From Pseudomonas fildesensis (GTDB lineage: Bacteria > Pseudomonadota > Gammaproteobacteria > Pseudomonadales > Pseudomonadaceae): a stretch of 64,000 bases of DNA. The position numbers and the translations under genes were made by a program. Under the pieces are notes generated by a model. It was not told the origin of the DNA. It saw only the letters and a program-made list of their open reading frames with translations, and did not search any database. This document shows positions 26,196 to 34,569 of the stretch, in pieces (positions within the stretch are counted from its first letter, which is position 1; every line of letters starts with the position of its first letter). The stretch lies in contig NZ_LFMW01000018.1 of assembly GCF_001050345.1 (NCBI RefSeq), positions 62,001 through 126,000 on the forward strand, in the 5' to 3' direction.

Positions 26196-26208
26196 TCGCC
26201 TGCAAGTT

Positions 26209-26316
26209 GATCGTTCCCACGCTCCGCGTGGGAATGCCTCTCTGAACGCTCTGCGTCCGCTCTTTGTTACGCCGAGCGTCACGGCCTGCATTCCTGCGCG
26301 GAGCGTAGGAACGATC
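26209..26316. repeat. Palindromic repeat, gatcgttcccacgc type (copy 1)
   Basis: It starts gatcgttcccacgctccgcg and ends with the inverse, cgcggagcgtaggaacgatc. The same element occurs at 48495-48601. It lies between convergent genes. Confidence 0.8.
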
Positions 26317-26339
26317 ACCGGGTCGGCAACTCAATTCTC

Positions 26340-27182
26340 TCACCTTTCCCCCGGCACCGTCGGCCAATCCCCAGCGGCCCAACGCTGCCGTGCCTGCTCG
26401 ATCATTGCAGGGTCGCTCGCCACAAAATTCCAATTGATCCGCCGTGGCCCATCCAGCGGCGCGCCGCCGAACACCACCAGGTGGCAATCAGTCTCGGCAG
26501 ACGGTGTCATCTTCTCTCCGGCCGGCAACACCACCAGGCTGTGCACCTCAAGCAGATCACCGTCCAATTGCGCTTGGCCTTCGAGCACGTACACCGCGCG
26601 TTCCTCGTATTCATCGGGGATCAGCAGCGTAGTGGCCGTCTGCATTTGCACGTCGGCATACAACGTAGGCGACAGCACCGGCACCGGCGATTTCAGGCAA
26701 AAGCCGCTACCGGCGATCAGGCGAATCCGTACGCCCAGGTTGTCACTGGCGGGCAGGCTCGCTGCAGGGTGATGGCTGTAATGCCCAGGCCCGGTCTCGT
26801 GGTCCTTGGGTGAGGCCAGCCACACTTGCAGCCCGTGCAAATTGAAACCACTGGCCTTGAGTGCCTCGGGCGTGCGTTCGACGTGGGCAATTGCGCTGCC
26901 AGCGGTCATCCAACTGACGTCGCCGGCTTGTACCACTTGATCGGAACCCAGGCTGTCCTTGTGTTGCAGCGCGCCTTCAAACAAGTAGGTGAGGGTGGAC
27001 AGTCCGATATGCGGATGCTGGCGAATATTCATGCCGTTGCCCGGCGCATAGCGCGTGGGGAGCATATGGTCGAAGAACACAAACGGTCCGACGCTTCGGC
27101 ATTCGCGCGACGGCAACGGGCGCAGGATGGGCTGGCCTTCGACATCTTCGGGGCGAGGGCGGATCACGGTGAGGGTGTTCAT
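26340..27182 (-). CDS. Pirin family protein
   Basis: A 280-residue bicupin. The N-terminal cupin keeps the metal ligands H56 and H58 (QHPHIGLSTLTYL), H100 and E102 (GSAIAHVERTPE), giving the His3-Glu iron site of pirins. Related bacterial pirins act as quercetin dioxygenases or influence central metabolism; which applies here is unknown. The start at 27182 (MNTLTVIRPR) matches the family and has GGGACG upstream; an in-frame ATG at 27263 would add 27 poorly conserved residues. It runs co-directionally with the OsmC gene. Confidence 0.9.
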   Translation of the reverse strand: MNTLTVIRPRPEDVEGQPILRPLPSRECRSVGPFVFFDHMLPTRYAPGNGMNIRQHPHIGLSTLTYLFEGALQHKDSLGSDQVVQAGDVSWMTAGSAIAHVERTPEALKASGFNLHGLQVWLASPKDHETGPGHYSHHPAASLPASDNLGVRIRLIAGSGFCLKSPVPVLSPTLYADVQMQTATTLLIPDEYEERAVYVLEGQAQLDGDLLEVHSLVVLPAGEKMTPSAETDCHLVVFGGAPLDGPRRINWNFVASDPAMIEQARQRWAAGDWPTVPGER

Positions 27183-27246
27183 GGTGCGTCCCAGTCTGAG
27201 CGGGTGAGAGGGTTCTGAGCATAACCCGCTCGACGGGAGGTTGCCG

Positions 27247-27663
27247 CTATTGGCTGAACGCACCTTCTGAAAGGCGGGTTTCGATGGTGACTTCGGCGAT
27301 GGTCATGAGCTTGTGTACCGGGCAACGGTCGGCCACGCGGTGGAGTTCGTCGCGCTGTTCATCGGTCAGTACGCCCTTGAGGGTCAGCTTGACGTTGAGC
27401 GTGTATTTGCCCTTTTGCTCTTCGGTGGCGTCGTGGGTGACTTCCACGGTGACGCCGGTGAGCGGGATGCCTTTTTTCTTCGCGTAGAGTCTGACGGTCA
27501 AGGCTTTGCATGACGCCAGTGCGGCATCGAAGTAGTCGTGGGGGGAAGGCGCCGAATCGTCGCCGCCCAGGCTATTGGGCAGGTCGGTAAACAGCTCGTG
27601 GTTATTGATGTTGACGCTGTGGCGAAAGTTTTCGGCGTTCAGCGTGTTCACGGTAACAGGCAT
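27247..27663 (-). CDS. OsmC/Ohr family peroxiredoxin-like protein
   Basis: A 138-residue protein with both redox cysteines of the family: C52 in ALASCKALTVRLYA and C114 in ADRCPVHKLM. Members reduce organic hydroperoxides with lipoyl-type donors. The YhfA/OsmC subgroup is suggested by GGDDSAPSPHDYFDAALASC. The start at 27663 has TGAGG upstream; a Met four codons earlier is less likely. It lies 64 bp upstream of the pirin start and may share its transcript. Confidence 0.88.
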   Translation of the reverse strand: MPVTVNTLNAENFRHSVNINNHELFTDLPNSLGGDDSAPSPHDYFDAALASCKALTVRLYAKKKGIPLTGVTVEVTHDATEEQKGKYTLNVKLTLKGVLTDEQRDELHRVADRCPVHKLMTIAEVTIETRLSEGAFSQ

Positions 27664-27802
27664 GGCAAACCTCACAGGGTGGCAGGATGAAGGTTATGCA
27701 GTTATAGAACATGCTGGCACTTGGGTGTTCCGCGTTTTTTGTGGATGAACCCTGGCAGCCGGCGCAAGGTCTACGGGTATTAACCCTGATCGAGGTTGTA
27801 CC

Positions 27803-28825
27803 GTGCCCTGGCCCCGCCTGAGTCTTGCCCTGTTGCTCGCCGCCAGCAGCCTTGCTGTGCAGGCCCGCGACTATGCCTACAGCGATGCGCACCTGCATTA
27901 CGTGGATTTTTTCCAGGAAACGGCAGGCATGGAGAAACTGCTCAAGGCGATGGCGGAGAATCGCATCGAACATGTGATGATTTCCGGCATTCCGGTAGCG
28001 AAAAAATGGCATGAAGACGAGCCAAAGCGCCCGCGCTATTACGCCGGTGACGATGCCGACGCTTATTGGTACAGCGCCACCGACGTAATCGTCGCCGCAG
28101 CGGTGAACAAACTGACGCCCGAGCAGCGCCAGCACTTCCATCCATTTCTGTCTGGCTTCAACCCCAACGACAAGAACTCCGCCGCCCATATCCAGCGCAT
28201 GCTCGACCTCAACCCGGGGCTTTGGCAGGGCATCGGTGAAGTGTTCACCCGCCATGATGATCTGACGGCGTTGACGTCAGGCGATACCCCGCGCGCCAAC
28301 AACGAGGCCATGACGCGCATCTACCACCTCGCCGCCGAAAATGACCTGCCGGTGATGTTGCATTCCAACATCACCTCCAAGCGCGAGCGCAACCCGCTGT
28401 ACCTGGCAGAAGTCGAAGGGCCGCTGCGCAATCACCCGCACACTCGCTTTATCTGGGCCCATGCCGGCACCAGCAAGGAGATCCACCGGCACCAAGTGCA
28501 GATGGATTTTTTGCTGCCCACCTTGAGCCGCATGCTGGAGGCCTACCCCAACCTGTACATCGACCTGTCCTGGAGCATGCTCACGCCGTACTTGCTCGAT
28601 GATGCGGGCAAGCCAAGGCCGGAGTGGGTAAGCCTGGTGGAGCGCTTCCCGGAGCGCTTTATGCTGGGCTCGGACGTCGTAGGGAGATTCAACAAGCTGG
28701 GTAAGGAAATGCGCCGCTTTGAACCCTTCCTCGATGCGCTACCCGAGGGCGTGGCGCGCAAGGTTGCACGGGACAACTTCCTGGCGATCCTGCCAAAGCC
28801 GCTGCGCGAGGGAAAGACGCATTGA
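27803..28825 (+). CDS. Periplasmic amidohydrolase-family (TIM-barrel) protein
   Basis: A 340-residue protein with a Sec signal peptide (MPWPRLSLALLLAASSLAVQA) and an amidohydrolase 2-type barrel. The metal motif H30-x-H32 (SDAHLHYVDFF) begins strand 1; HSNITS, IWAHAG and the late aspartate in MLGSDVVGRF complete the typical metal set. It is therefore probably an exported metal-dependent hydrolase; the substrate is unknown. It starts with GTG at 27803, supported by GAGG 8 bp upstream. It is followed by a chemoreceptor gene 96 bp away on the same strand. Confidence 0.82.
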   Translation: MPWPRLSLALLLAASSLAVQARDYAYSDAHLHYVDFFQETAGMEKLLKAMAENRIEHVMISGIPVAKKWHEDEPKRPRYYAGDDADAYWYSATDVIVAAAVNKLTPEQRQHFHPFLSGFNPNDKNSAAHIQRMLDLNPGLWQGIGEVFTRHDDLTALTSGDTPRANNEAMTRIYHLAAENDLPVMLHSNITSKRERNPLYLAEVEGPLRNHPHTRFIWAHAGTSKEIHRHQVQMDFLLPTLSRMLEAYPNLYIDLSWSMLTPYLLDDAGKPRPEWVSLVERFPERFMLGSDVVGRFNKLGKEMRRFEPFLDALPEGVARKVARDNFLAILPKPLREGKTH

Positions 28826-28921
28826 TATCGCGTTTTAGTCTTACGAACAGTCGATAACAGGCCGATACCTTTCAGGAAGCCCGCTGCAGGTGGATGCAGC
28901 GCATTTGAAAGGAATCGACCC

Positions 28922-30547
28922 ATGAGTATCCGTAGTTTGAATATCGCCCCACGCGCCGGCCTGGGCTTTGGGGTGCTGGCGCTGATGGTGTTTGCCCTGG
29001 GCGGCTTCGCCCTGTTGCAGATGGGCAATATGCGCCAGCAGTCTGACGAGGTGGAGAACAACTGGCTGCCCAGCGTGATGGCAGTGGGCGAGATGAGCCA
29101 GGACTTGCTGCGCATTCGTGCTTTGACCTTGCGCCTGGTGGTCAATCGCGATTCCCAGGCGGTGGCGCAGAACGAACAGAAAATCCTCGAGACCAAAACG
29201 GGCCTGTACAACGCCGAGTCGTTGTACGAAGCCTTGATCGTGCTTCCCGAGGAGCGTGTTTTGTTTGATCGTTTCAAAACCGAGGAGCAACGCTACCTGC
29301 AGCGCCAGGAACAAGTAGTGAGCCTGTCCAAGTCCAATCAGTTGGACGAGGCGATAAAAGTCGTCAACGGCGAAATGAATCAACTGGCCGATGAGATGGC
29401 CGCCACCCTGCGCGAGTTGCTCAGCCTGAACAAGGCCAGTGCCAACAAGGCCGCAAGCCTGGCGCAAGCTGTCTTCATTGAGTCCCGTAGCGGGGTGATT
29501 GGCATGATCCTGGTGGCAGCGCTGGTGACCATTGGTTTGGCCGTGTGGCTGACCCGCAGCATCGTGCTACCGCTGGCGCAGTCGCTGAAAGTCGCCCAGA
29601 ACGTGGCCAGTGGCGATCTGACGGGTGAGATCACCGTCAGCGGCAAGGATGAGCCGGCGCGCTTGCAGCAGGCGCTCAAGGGTATGCAGGACAACTTGCG
29701 CGACACCATCCGGCGTATTTCCGAATCATCCAACCAACTGGCGTCGGCTTCCGAAGAGCTCAGTTGCGTGACCGAGGACGCCACGCGCGGCCTGCATCAG
29801 CAAAGCCAGGAAATCGAACAGGCTGCTACGGCGGTCAACCAGATGACGGCGGCGGTGGAGGAGGTGGCGAGCAATGCCGTCGCCACGTCCCAGGCGTCCC
29901 GTGAATCCGACCGCATTGCCCAGCACGGGCGTGCGCAGGTGCAGCAGACGGTGGTGTCGATTGAGGCCCTGGCCGATGATGTGACGGCCAATGCAACCCA
30001 GGTCGAGGAGCTGGCGCAGAAGGTCTATGGCATCAGCAAGGTGCTGGACGTGATCCGCTCGATTGCCGAGCAGACTAACCTGCTGGCGCTGAATGCTGCG
30101 ATCGAAGCGGCGCGTGCCGGGGATGCGGGGCGCGGTTTTGCGGTGGTGGCCGATGAGGTTCGCGCTCTGGCCCACCGCACCCAGCAGTCGACCCAGGAAA
30201 TCGAGCAGATGATCGGCGGGATTCAGCAAGGCACGGATCAGGCGGTCAGTTCGATGCAGCAGAGCAACAGCCGGGCGCGCTCTACCCTGGAAGTCGCCAA
30301 GTCGGCAGGCACGGCGCTGGAGGAAATTGCCTCGGCGTTTACCTTGATCAACGAGCGCAACCTGGTGATCGCCAGTGCATCGGAGCAACAGGCGGCTGTG
30401 GCGCGGGAGGTGGATCGCAACTTGATGAACATCCGCGACCTGGCGCACCAGACGTCGACCGGGGCCAACCAGACCAGTGCGGCGAGCCAGGAATTGTCGC
30501 GGTTGGCGGTGGGCCTGAATACGATGGTGGCGCGGTTTTCGGTGTAG
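28922..30547 (+). CDS. Methyl-accepting chemotaxis protein (4-helix-bundle type)
   Basis: A 541-residue transmembrane chemoreceptor. TM1 is at about 12-32. A periplasmic domain of about 150 residues with the four-helix-bundle pattern (GNMRQQSDEVENNWLPSVMA) reaches TM2 at about 191-212. A HAMP domain and a cytoplasmic signalling domain follow, with the hallmark hairpin tip EQTNLLALNAAIEAARAG and VVADEVRALAHRTQQST. No C-terminal CheR-tethering pentapeptide is seen. The ligand is unknown; its position next to a secreted hydrolase is suggestive only. Confidence 0.92.
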   Translation: MSIRSLNIAPRAGLGFGVLALMVFALGGFALLQMGNMRQQSDEVENNWLPSVMAVGEMSQDLLRIRALTLRLVVNRDSQAVAQNEQKILETKTGLYNAESLYEALIVLPEERVLFDRFKTEEQRYLQRQEQVVSLSKSNQLDEAIKVVNGEMNQLADEMAATLRELLSLNKASANKAASLAQAVFIESRSGVIGMILVAALVTIGLAVWLTRSIVLPLAQSLKVAQNVASGDLTGEITVSGKDEPARLQQALKGMQDNLRDTIRRISESSNQLASASEELSCVTEDATRGLHQQSQEIEQAATAVNQMTAAVEEVASNAVATSQASRESDRIAQHGRAQVQQTVVSIEALADDVTANATQVEELAQKVYGISKVLDVIRSIAEQTNLLALNAAIEAARAGDAGRGFAVVADEVRALAHRTQQSTQEIEQMIGGIQQGTDQAVSSMQQSNSRARSTLEVAKSAGTALEEIASAFTLINERNLVIASASEQQAAVAREVDRNLMNIRDLAHQTSTGANQTSAASQELSRLAVGLNTMVARFSV

Positions 30548-30569
30548 GCCTGGAAACCGAGTCGCCTGC

Positions 30570-30589
30570 ATCGCCGGCAAGCCGGCGAT
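30570..30589. repeat. Single REP hairpin
   Basis: atcgccggc / gccggcgat with a two-base loop: the short REP unit common after Pseudomonas genes. Confidence 0.65.
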
Positions 30590-30620
30590 AAAGGCGGTGC
30601 GGTCAAAAATTCACCCATAA

Positions 30621-30650
30621 AAAAAGCCCCGAACCAGTCGGGGCTTTTTC
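30621..30650. terminator. Bidirectional terminator between the chemoreceptor gene and fabB
   Basis: AAAAAGCCCCGA / TCGGGGCTTTTT with a short loop and A/T tracts on both sides, serving both convergent genes. Confidence 0.88.
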
Positions 30651-30670
30651 ATGTGATCAACCTGCGGGGC

Positions 30671-31891
30671 TTACTTGCCCTGCCAGCGTTTCAGCACCAG
30701 GGTGGCGTTAGTGCCACCGAAGCCGAAGCTGTTGCTCATCACAGTGTCGATTTTCACGTTTTCGACGGTCTTGGTCAGGATCGGCATATCGGCGACGACC
30801 GGGTCGATCTCGTCGATGTTGGCCGAGCCGGCCATGAAGTTGCCTTCCATCATCAGCAGGCAGTAGATCGCTTCGTGAACGCCGGCGGCTCCCAGAGAGT
30901 GACCGGACAGGCTCTTGGTGGAGCTGATGGCCGGAGCCTTGTCGCCGAATACCGCACGCACGCCTTCCATTTCCTTGGCGTCGCCGACTGGAGTCGAGGT
31001 GCCGTGGGTGTTCAGGTAGTCGATTGGGGTATCCACGGTAGACATGGCCATCTGCATGCAGCGGATGGCGCCTTCGCCGCTTGGCGCAACCATGTCGTAG
31101 CCGTCGGAAGTGGCGCCGTAGCCGACGATTTCCGCGTAGATCTTGGCACCACGGGCCAGAGCGTGTTCCAGCTCCTCAACCACCACCATGCCGCCACCGC
31201 CGGCGATGACGAAGCCGTCACGCTTGGCGTCGTAGGCGCGGGAGGCCTTCTCCGGGGTTTCGTTGTACTGGGTGGACAGGGCGCCCATGGCGTCGAACAG
31301 GAACGATTGGCTCCAATGTTCTTCTTCACCGCCGCCGGCGAACACGATGTCCTGCTTGCCCAACTGGATCTGCTCAACCGCAGTACCGATGCAGTGAGCA
31401 CTGGTGGCGCATGCGGAGGAGATCGAGTAGTTCACGCCCTTGATCTGGAATGGCGTGGCCAGGCAGGCCGAAACGGTGCTGCCCATGGTCCGTGTGACAC
31501 GGTACGGGCCAACGCGCTTCACGCCTTTTTCGCGCAGGATGTCCAGCGCTTCCATCTGGTTCAGGGTAGATGCGCCGCCCGAACCGGCGATCAGGCCGGT
31601 GCGCACGTTCGAGACCTGGTCATGGCTCAGGCCGGAGTCGGCGATGGCGTCTTTCATGGCCAGGTAGGCGTAAGCGGCAGCGTGGCCGACGAAGCGATAG
31701 ATCTTGCGATCAATCAGCTCTTCGAGGGGCAGGTCGATGGAGCCGGAAACCTGGCTACGCAGACCCATTTCGGCATATTCCGGGTTGAATCGGATGCCAG
31801 GGCGACTTGCACGCAGGTTAGCGGTGACGGTCTCTTTGTCATTGCCCAGGCAAGAAACGATGCCCAGACCAGTGATAACGACGCGGCGCAT
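30671..31891 (-). CDS. fabB: 3-oxoacyl-ACP synthase I
   Basis: The elongating condensing enzyme needed to extend the unsaturated intermediate made by FabA, thus for unsaturated fatty acids. It is 406 residues. The catalytic triad is clear: C161 in SISSACATSAHCIG, H296 in NTHGTSTPVGD and H331 in KSLSGHSLGAAG, with K326 in between. It follows fabA by 11 bp in a fabA-fabB operon, the standard arrangement in Pseudomonas, and ends before a shared terminator. Confidence 0.97.
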   Translation of the reverse strand: MRRVVITGLGIVSCLGNDKETVTANLRASRPGIRFNPEYAEMGLRSQVSGSIDLPLEELIDRKIYRFVGHAAAYAYLAMKDAIADSGLSHDQVSNVRTGLIAGSGGASTLNQMEALDILREKGVKRVGPYRVTRTMGSTVSACLATPFQIKGVNYSISSACATSAHCIGTAVEQIQLGKQDIVFAGGGEEEHWSQSFLFDAMGALSTQYNETPEKASRAYDAKRDGFVIAGGGGMVVVEELEHALARGAKIYAEIVGYGATSDGYDMVAPSGEGAIRCMQMAMSTVDTPIDYLNTHGTSTPVGDAKEMEGVRAVFGDKAPAISSTKSLSGHSLGAAGVHEAIYCLLMMEGNFMAGSANIDEIDPVVADMPILTKTVENVKIDTVMSNSFGFGGTNATLVLKRWQGK

Positions 31892-31902
31892 GCGGATAAC
31901 CC

Positions 31903-32418
31903 TTAAAAGTTGTCAGTGGAAGTAAATACGCCAACCCGAAGGCCTTCGGCAGTATAGATCTCGCGACCGTCGACAGTCACCGAACCGTCGGCGATAGCCA
32001 GGTTCAGCTTGCCCTTGAGGACGCGCTTGATTTGAATGTTGTAGGTGACTTTCTTGGCGGTCGGCAGGACCTGGCCAAAGAACTTCACTTCGCCCGAACC
32101 CAGGGCGCGGCCGCGGCCCGGCAGGCCTTGCCAGCCGAGGTAGAAACCGACCAGTTGCCACATGGCGTCAAGGCCCAGGCAGCCCGGCATTACAGGGTCA
32201 CCTTCGAAATGGCAGGCGAAGAACCACAGGTCCGGGGTGATATCCAGCTCGGCGACCAATTCACCTTTGCCGTACTTGCCACCCTCTTCGCTGATATGGG
32301 TGATGCGATCCACCATCAGCATGTTCGGGGCGGGCAGTTGCGCGTTACCTGGGCCAAACAGCTCACCGCGACTGCAGCGCAGCAGGTCTTCCCGAGTAAA
32401 GGCGTTTTGTTTGGTCAT
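31903..32418 (-). CDS. fabA: 3-hydroxydecanoyl-ACP dehydratase/isomerase
   Basis: Introduces the double bond by isomerising trans-2-decenoyl-ACP to cis-3-decenoyl-ACP. It is 171 residues. Active-site H70 is in FFACHFEGDPVMPGCLG and D84 in LGLDAMWQLVGFYLGW, both as in E. coli FabA. It is the first gene of the fabAB operon. AGGAG lies just upstream of the ATG (the ctcct at 32425 on the + strand). A palindromic operator candidate is about 135 bp upstream. Confidence 0.97.
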   Translation of the reverse strand: MTKQNAFTREDLLRCSRGELFGPGNAQLPAPNMLMVDRITHISEEGGKYGKGELVAELDITPDLWFFACHFEGDPVMPGCLGLDAMWQLVGFYLGWQGLPGRGRALGSGEVKFFGQVLPTAKKVTYNIQIKRVLKGKLNLAIADGSVTVDGREIYTAEGLRVGVFTSTDNF

Positions 32419-32551
32419 GCGAGCTCCTCAATAATCCCATGCGGCAGGGTAGGGCAAATCTTCCCGATACCGACGACGCGTTCATGCATCACATCGGCAG
32501 CCTACACATAGACTATTGCGTTGTAGTGAAAGTCACAGCGTCAAGGCACTC

Positions 32552-32569
32552 AATGTACACTTGTTCACT
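32552..32569 (-). promoter_or_regulatory. Candidate DesT-type operator upstream of fabAB
   Basis: On the minus strand it reads AGTGAACAAGTGTACATT, an imperfect palindrome, with TTGACG 10 bp downstream as a possible -35. In P. aeruginosa the TetR-family regulator DesT binds a palindrome beginning AGTGAAC before fabAB. I recall that site from memory, so the assignment is tentative. Confidence 0.45.
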
Positions 32570-32667
32570 GAAATTTTAAACCGGGCCTGTTTATGGGCCC
32601 GTTCGGGTGCCTAAGACTGCCGCACTTTCGTCTTTCACGCCAGTCGCAGTTGGCTGATGGCGCCGCG

Positions 32668-34569
32668 CTATTGCACCCAACGCTGCAGGATTTGCTGCAA
32701 ATCGGTACGTTTGAACGGCTTGGCCAGGTAATCGTTCATTCCGGCAGCCAGGCAGGCTTCACGATCGCCCTGCAACGCGTTCGCGGTGAGGGCGATTATC
32801 GGCAGGTCGGCGCAGCCCGGTAACTGGCGAATCTGCCGGGTGGCCTCGTAGCCGTCGATCAGCGGTAGCCGGCAATCCATCAGGATTGCGGTGAAAATCA
32901 GGCTCTCGGCACTGCGGATCGCTTCGGCGCCGTCGGTGGCCAGGCTCACTTCAAACCCCAGGCTGCGCAGCATGGCTTCCACCACCGTGCGGTTGACCGG
33001 GTTGTCTTCCACCAGCAACACATGGCGGCCGTCACCGGGGCTGCTTTTGCCGGCAGCGTCCGGGGCAATCGCGGGCAGGCTTTGCTGATCGATGGCCAGG
33101 GGGATTTCCAAAGTGAACACCGAGCCACGGCCTTCTTCGCTCTGGGCGCGCAGGGTGCCGCCCATACGTTCGGCGAGGGTACGGGCGATAGGCAGGCCCA
33201 ACCCGGTGCCGCCGTAACGTCTTGAAATGGAACTGTCGGCCTGCTGGAACGCATCAAACATCAACTCCAGGCGCTCGGCAGAAATGCCGATGCCGCTGTC
33301 GCGCACGGTGCAGGTGAACCACACCAGTTCATGGTCGAGGGTTTGCCAATGGGGCTCGACGCTGACGGTGCCGTGCTCGGTGAACTTCAGGGCATTGCCG
33401 ATCAGGTTCACCAGAATCTGGCGGATACGCGTCGGGTCGCCCCGTACCCGCAACACGTCCATGCCCGGCGGAATCGGCAGTTTCAGCGTCAACCCACGCT
33501 GCTGGGCGCTGTGCTGGAAGGCCTGGGCGCAACTGTTGATCAGGTCGGCCAGGTTGAACGAAATATTTTCCAGCTCCAGGGCGGCGCGCTCGATACGCGA
33601 GAAGTCGAGGATGTCATTGATGACCTTGAGCAAATGTTCGGTGGACTCGGACGCCAGCGCCGCGTATTCGGTCTGCTCCTCAGTCATCTCGGTGGTTTCC
33701 AGCAGTTGCAGCATGCCCAGCACCCCGTTCATCGGTGTGCGCAACTCGTGGCTCATCATCGCCAGGAAATCCGACTTGGCGTTGTTCGCCCGTTCGGCCT
33801 CTTCGCGGGTCTGGATCAACTGGGCCATGGCCTGCTGCTGCTCGCGGCTGGCCTGGTTGAGGCCTTCGGCAAGGTTGTTGATATGCCGCGACAGGTCGCC
33901 CAGCTCCGAGTCGTCGACAATCGGCAGCGGCGTCTTGTAGTCGCCTTGCTGGATCGCCTTCACCGCATTGCCCATCGCGCTGATCGGTTGCGACAGGCTC
34001 GCAGCCAGGCGCCGCGCCAGCAGGAAGGTAAACAGCAGGGCAAACAGCGCCAGGATGCCGGCCTTGAACAGAATCTCTTGTTGGCGCTGGCTGAAAGCGT
34101 CATTGGACATGCCGACGATCACGCGGCCCAGGTAGTCGGCGCGGGGTGCCTTGGGTTCGTTGATGTTGTCCTGGAAGAAGTCATTGCCCAGCTGGATATG
34201 CTGCAGGCGGATCGGCGCCTGGAATACTTTGACCGAGAGTGAACGGTTGTGTTTTTCCGAGGGCTGTTCGACGTACACCAGGATGTTTTCGCTGCTGTCC
34301 TGAATCTCCAGGAAGCGCACATGGGGCGTGGCCAGCGTGGCGCGCAGCAGGCTGTCGAGCACATCGTTGTTGCCGGAAATTACCCCGTATTCGGTGGCTG
34401 GGGCGAGCTGGTTGGCGATCAACTGGCCGGTGTGGTCCAGTTCCTGGCGCAGGTCCTGGATGCGCACGAAGGTAAAGAAGCTGATCAACAGCAGTGTCAG
34501 CAACAGCGCCGGGCCCAGGGTGATGAGCTGGGTGCGGGTGTTGATGTCCCAACGACGGCGCAAGGTCAT
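32668..34569 (-). CDS. GacS-like hybrid sensor histidine kinase
   Basis: 633 residues. TM1 is at about 17-36. The periplasmic domain (38-165) resembles that of GacS/BarA (DLRQELDHTGQLIANQLAPA, TPHVRFLEIQDS). TM2 is at about 168-186 and a HAMP linker at 187-240. The HisKA domain has H274 in MMSHELRTPMNG. The ATPase has N392 (NLIGNALKF), D424SGIG and GTGLGL at 454-459. The receiver has D565 (ILMDCRLP), T595 and K617. There is no Hpt domain, so phosphate must pass to a separate protein. In P. aeruginosa the kinase beside fabA is PA1611, which interacts with RetS and feeds the Gac/Rsm switch; synteny suggests this is its counterpart. Its start overlaps the upstream gene's stop by 4 bases. Confidence 0.9.
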   Translation of the reverse strand: MTLRRRWDINTRTQLITLGPALLLTLLLISFFTFVRIQDLRQELDHTGQLIANQLAPATEYGVISGNNDVLDSLLRATLATPHVRFLEIQDSSENILVYVEQPSEKHNRSLSVKVFQAPIRLQHIQLGNDFFQDNINEPKAPRADYLGRVIVGMSNDAFSQRQQEILFKAGILALFALLFTFLLARRLAASLSQPISAMGNAVKAIQQGDYKTPLPIVDDSELGDLSRHINNLAEGLNQASREQQQAMAQLIQTREEAERANNAKSDFLAMMSHELRTPMNGVLGMLQLLETTEMTEEQTEYAALASESTEHLLKVINDILDFSRIERAALELENISFNLADLINSCAQAFQHSAQQRGLTLKLPIPPGMDVLRVRGDPTRIRQILVNLIGNALKFTEHGTVSVEPHWQTLDHELVWFTCTVRDSGIGISAERLELMFDAFQQADSSISRRYGGTGLGLPIARTLAERMGGTLRAQSEEGRGSVFTLEIPLAIDQQSLPAIAPDAAGKSSPGDGRHVLLVEDNPVNRTVVEAMLRSLGFEVSLATDGAEAIRSAESLIFTAILMDCRLPLIDGYEATRQIRQLPGCADLPIIALTANALQGDREACLAAGMNDYLAKPFKRTDLQQILQRWVQ

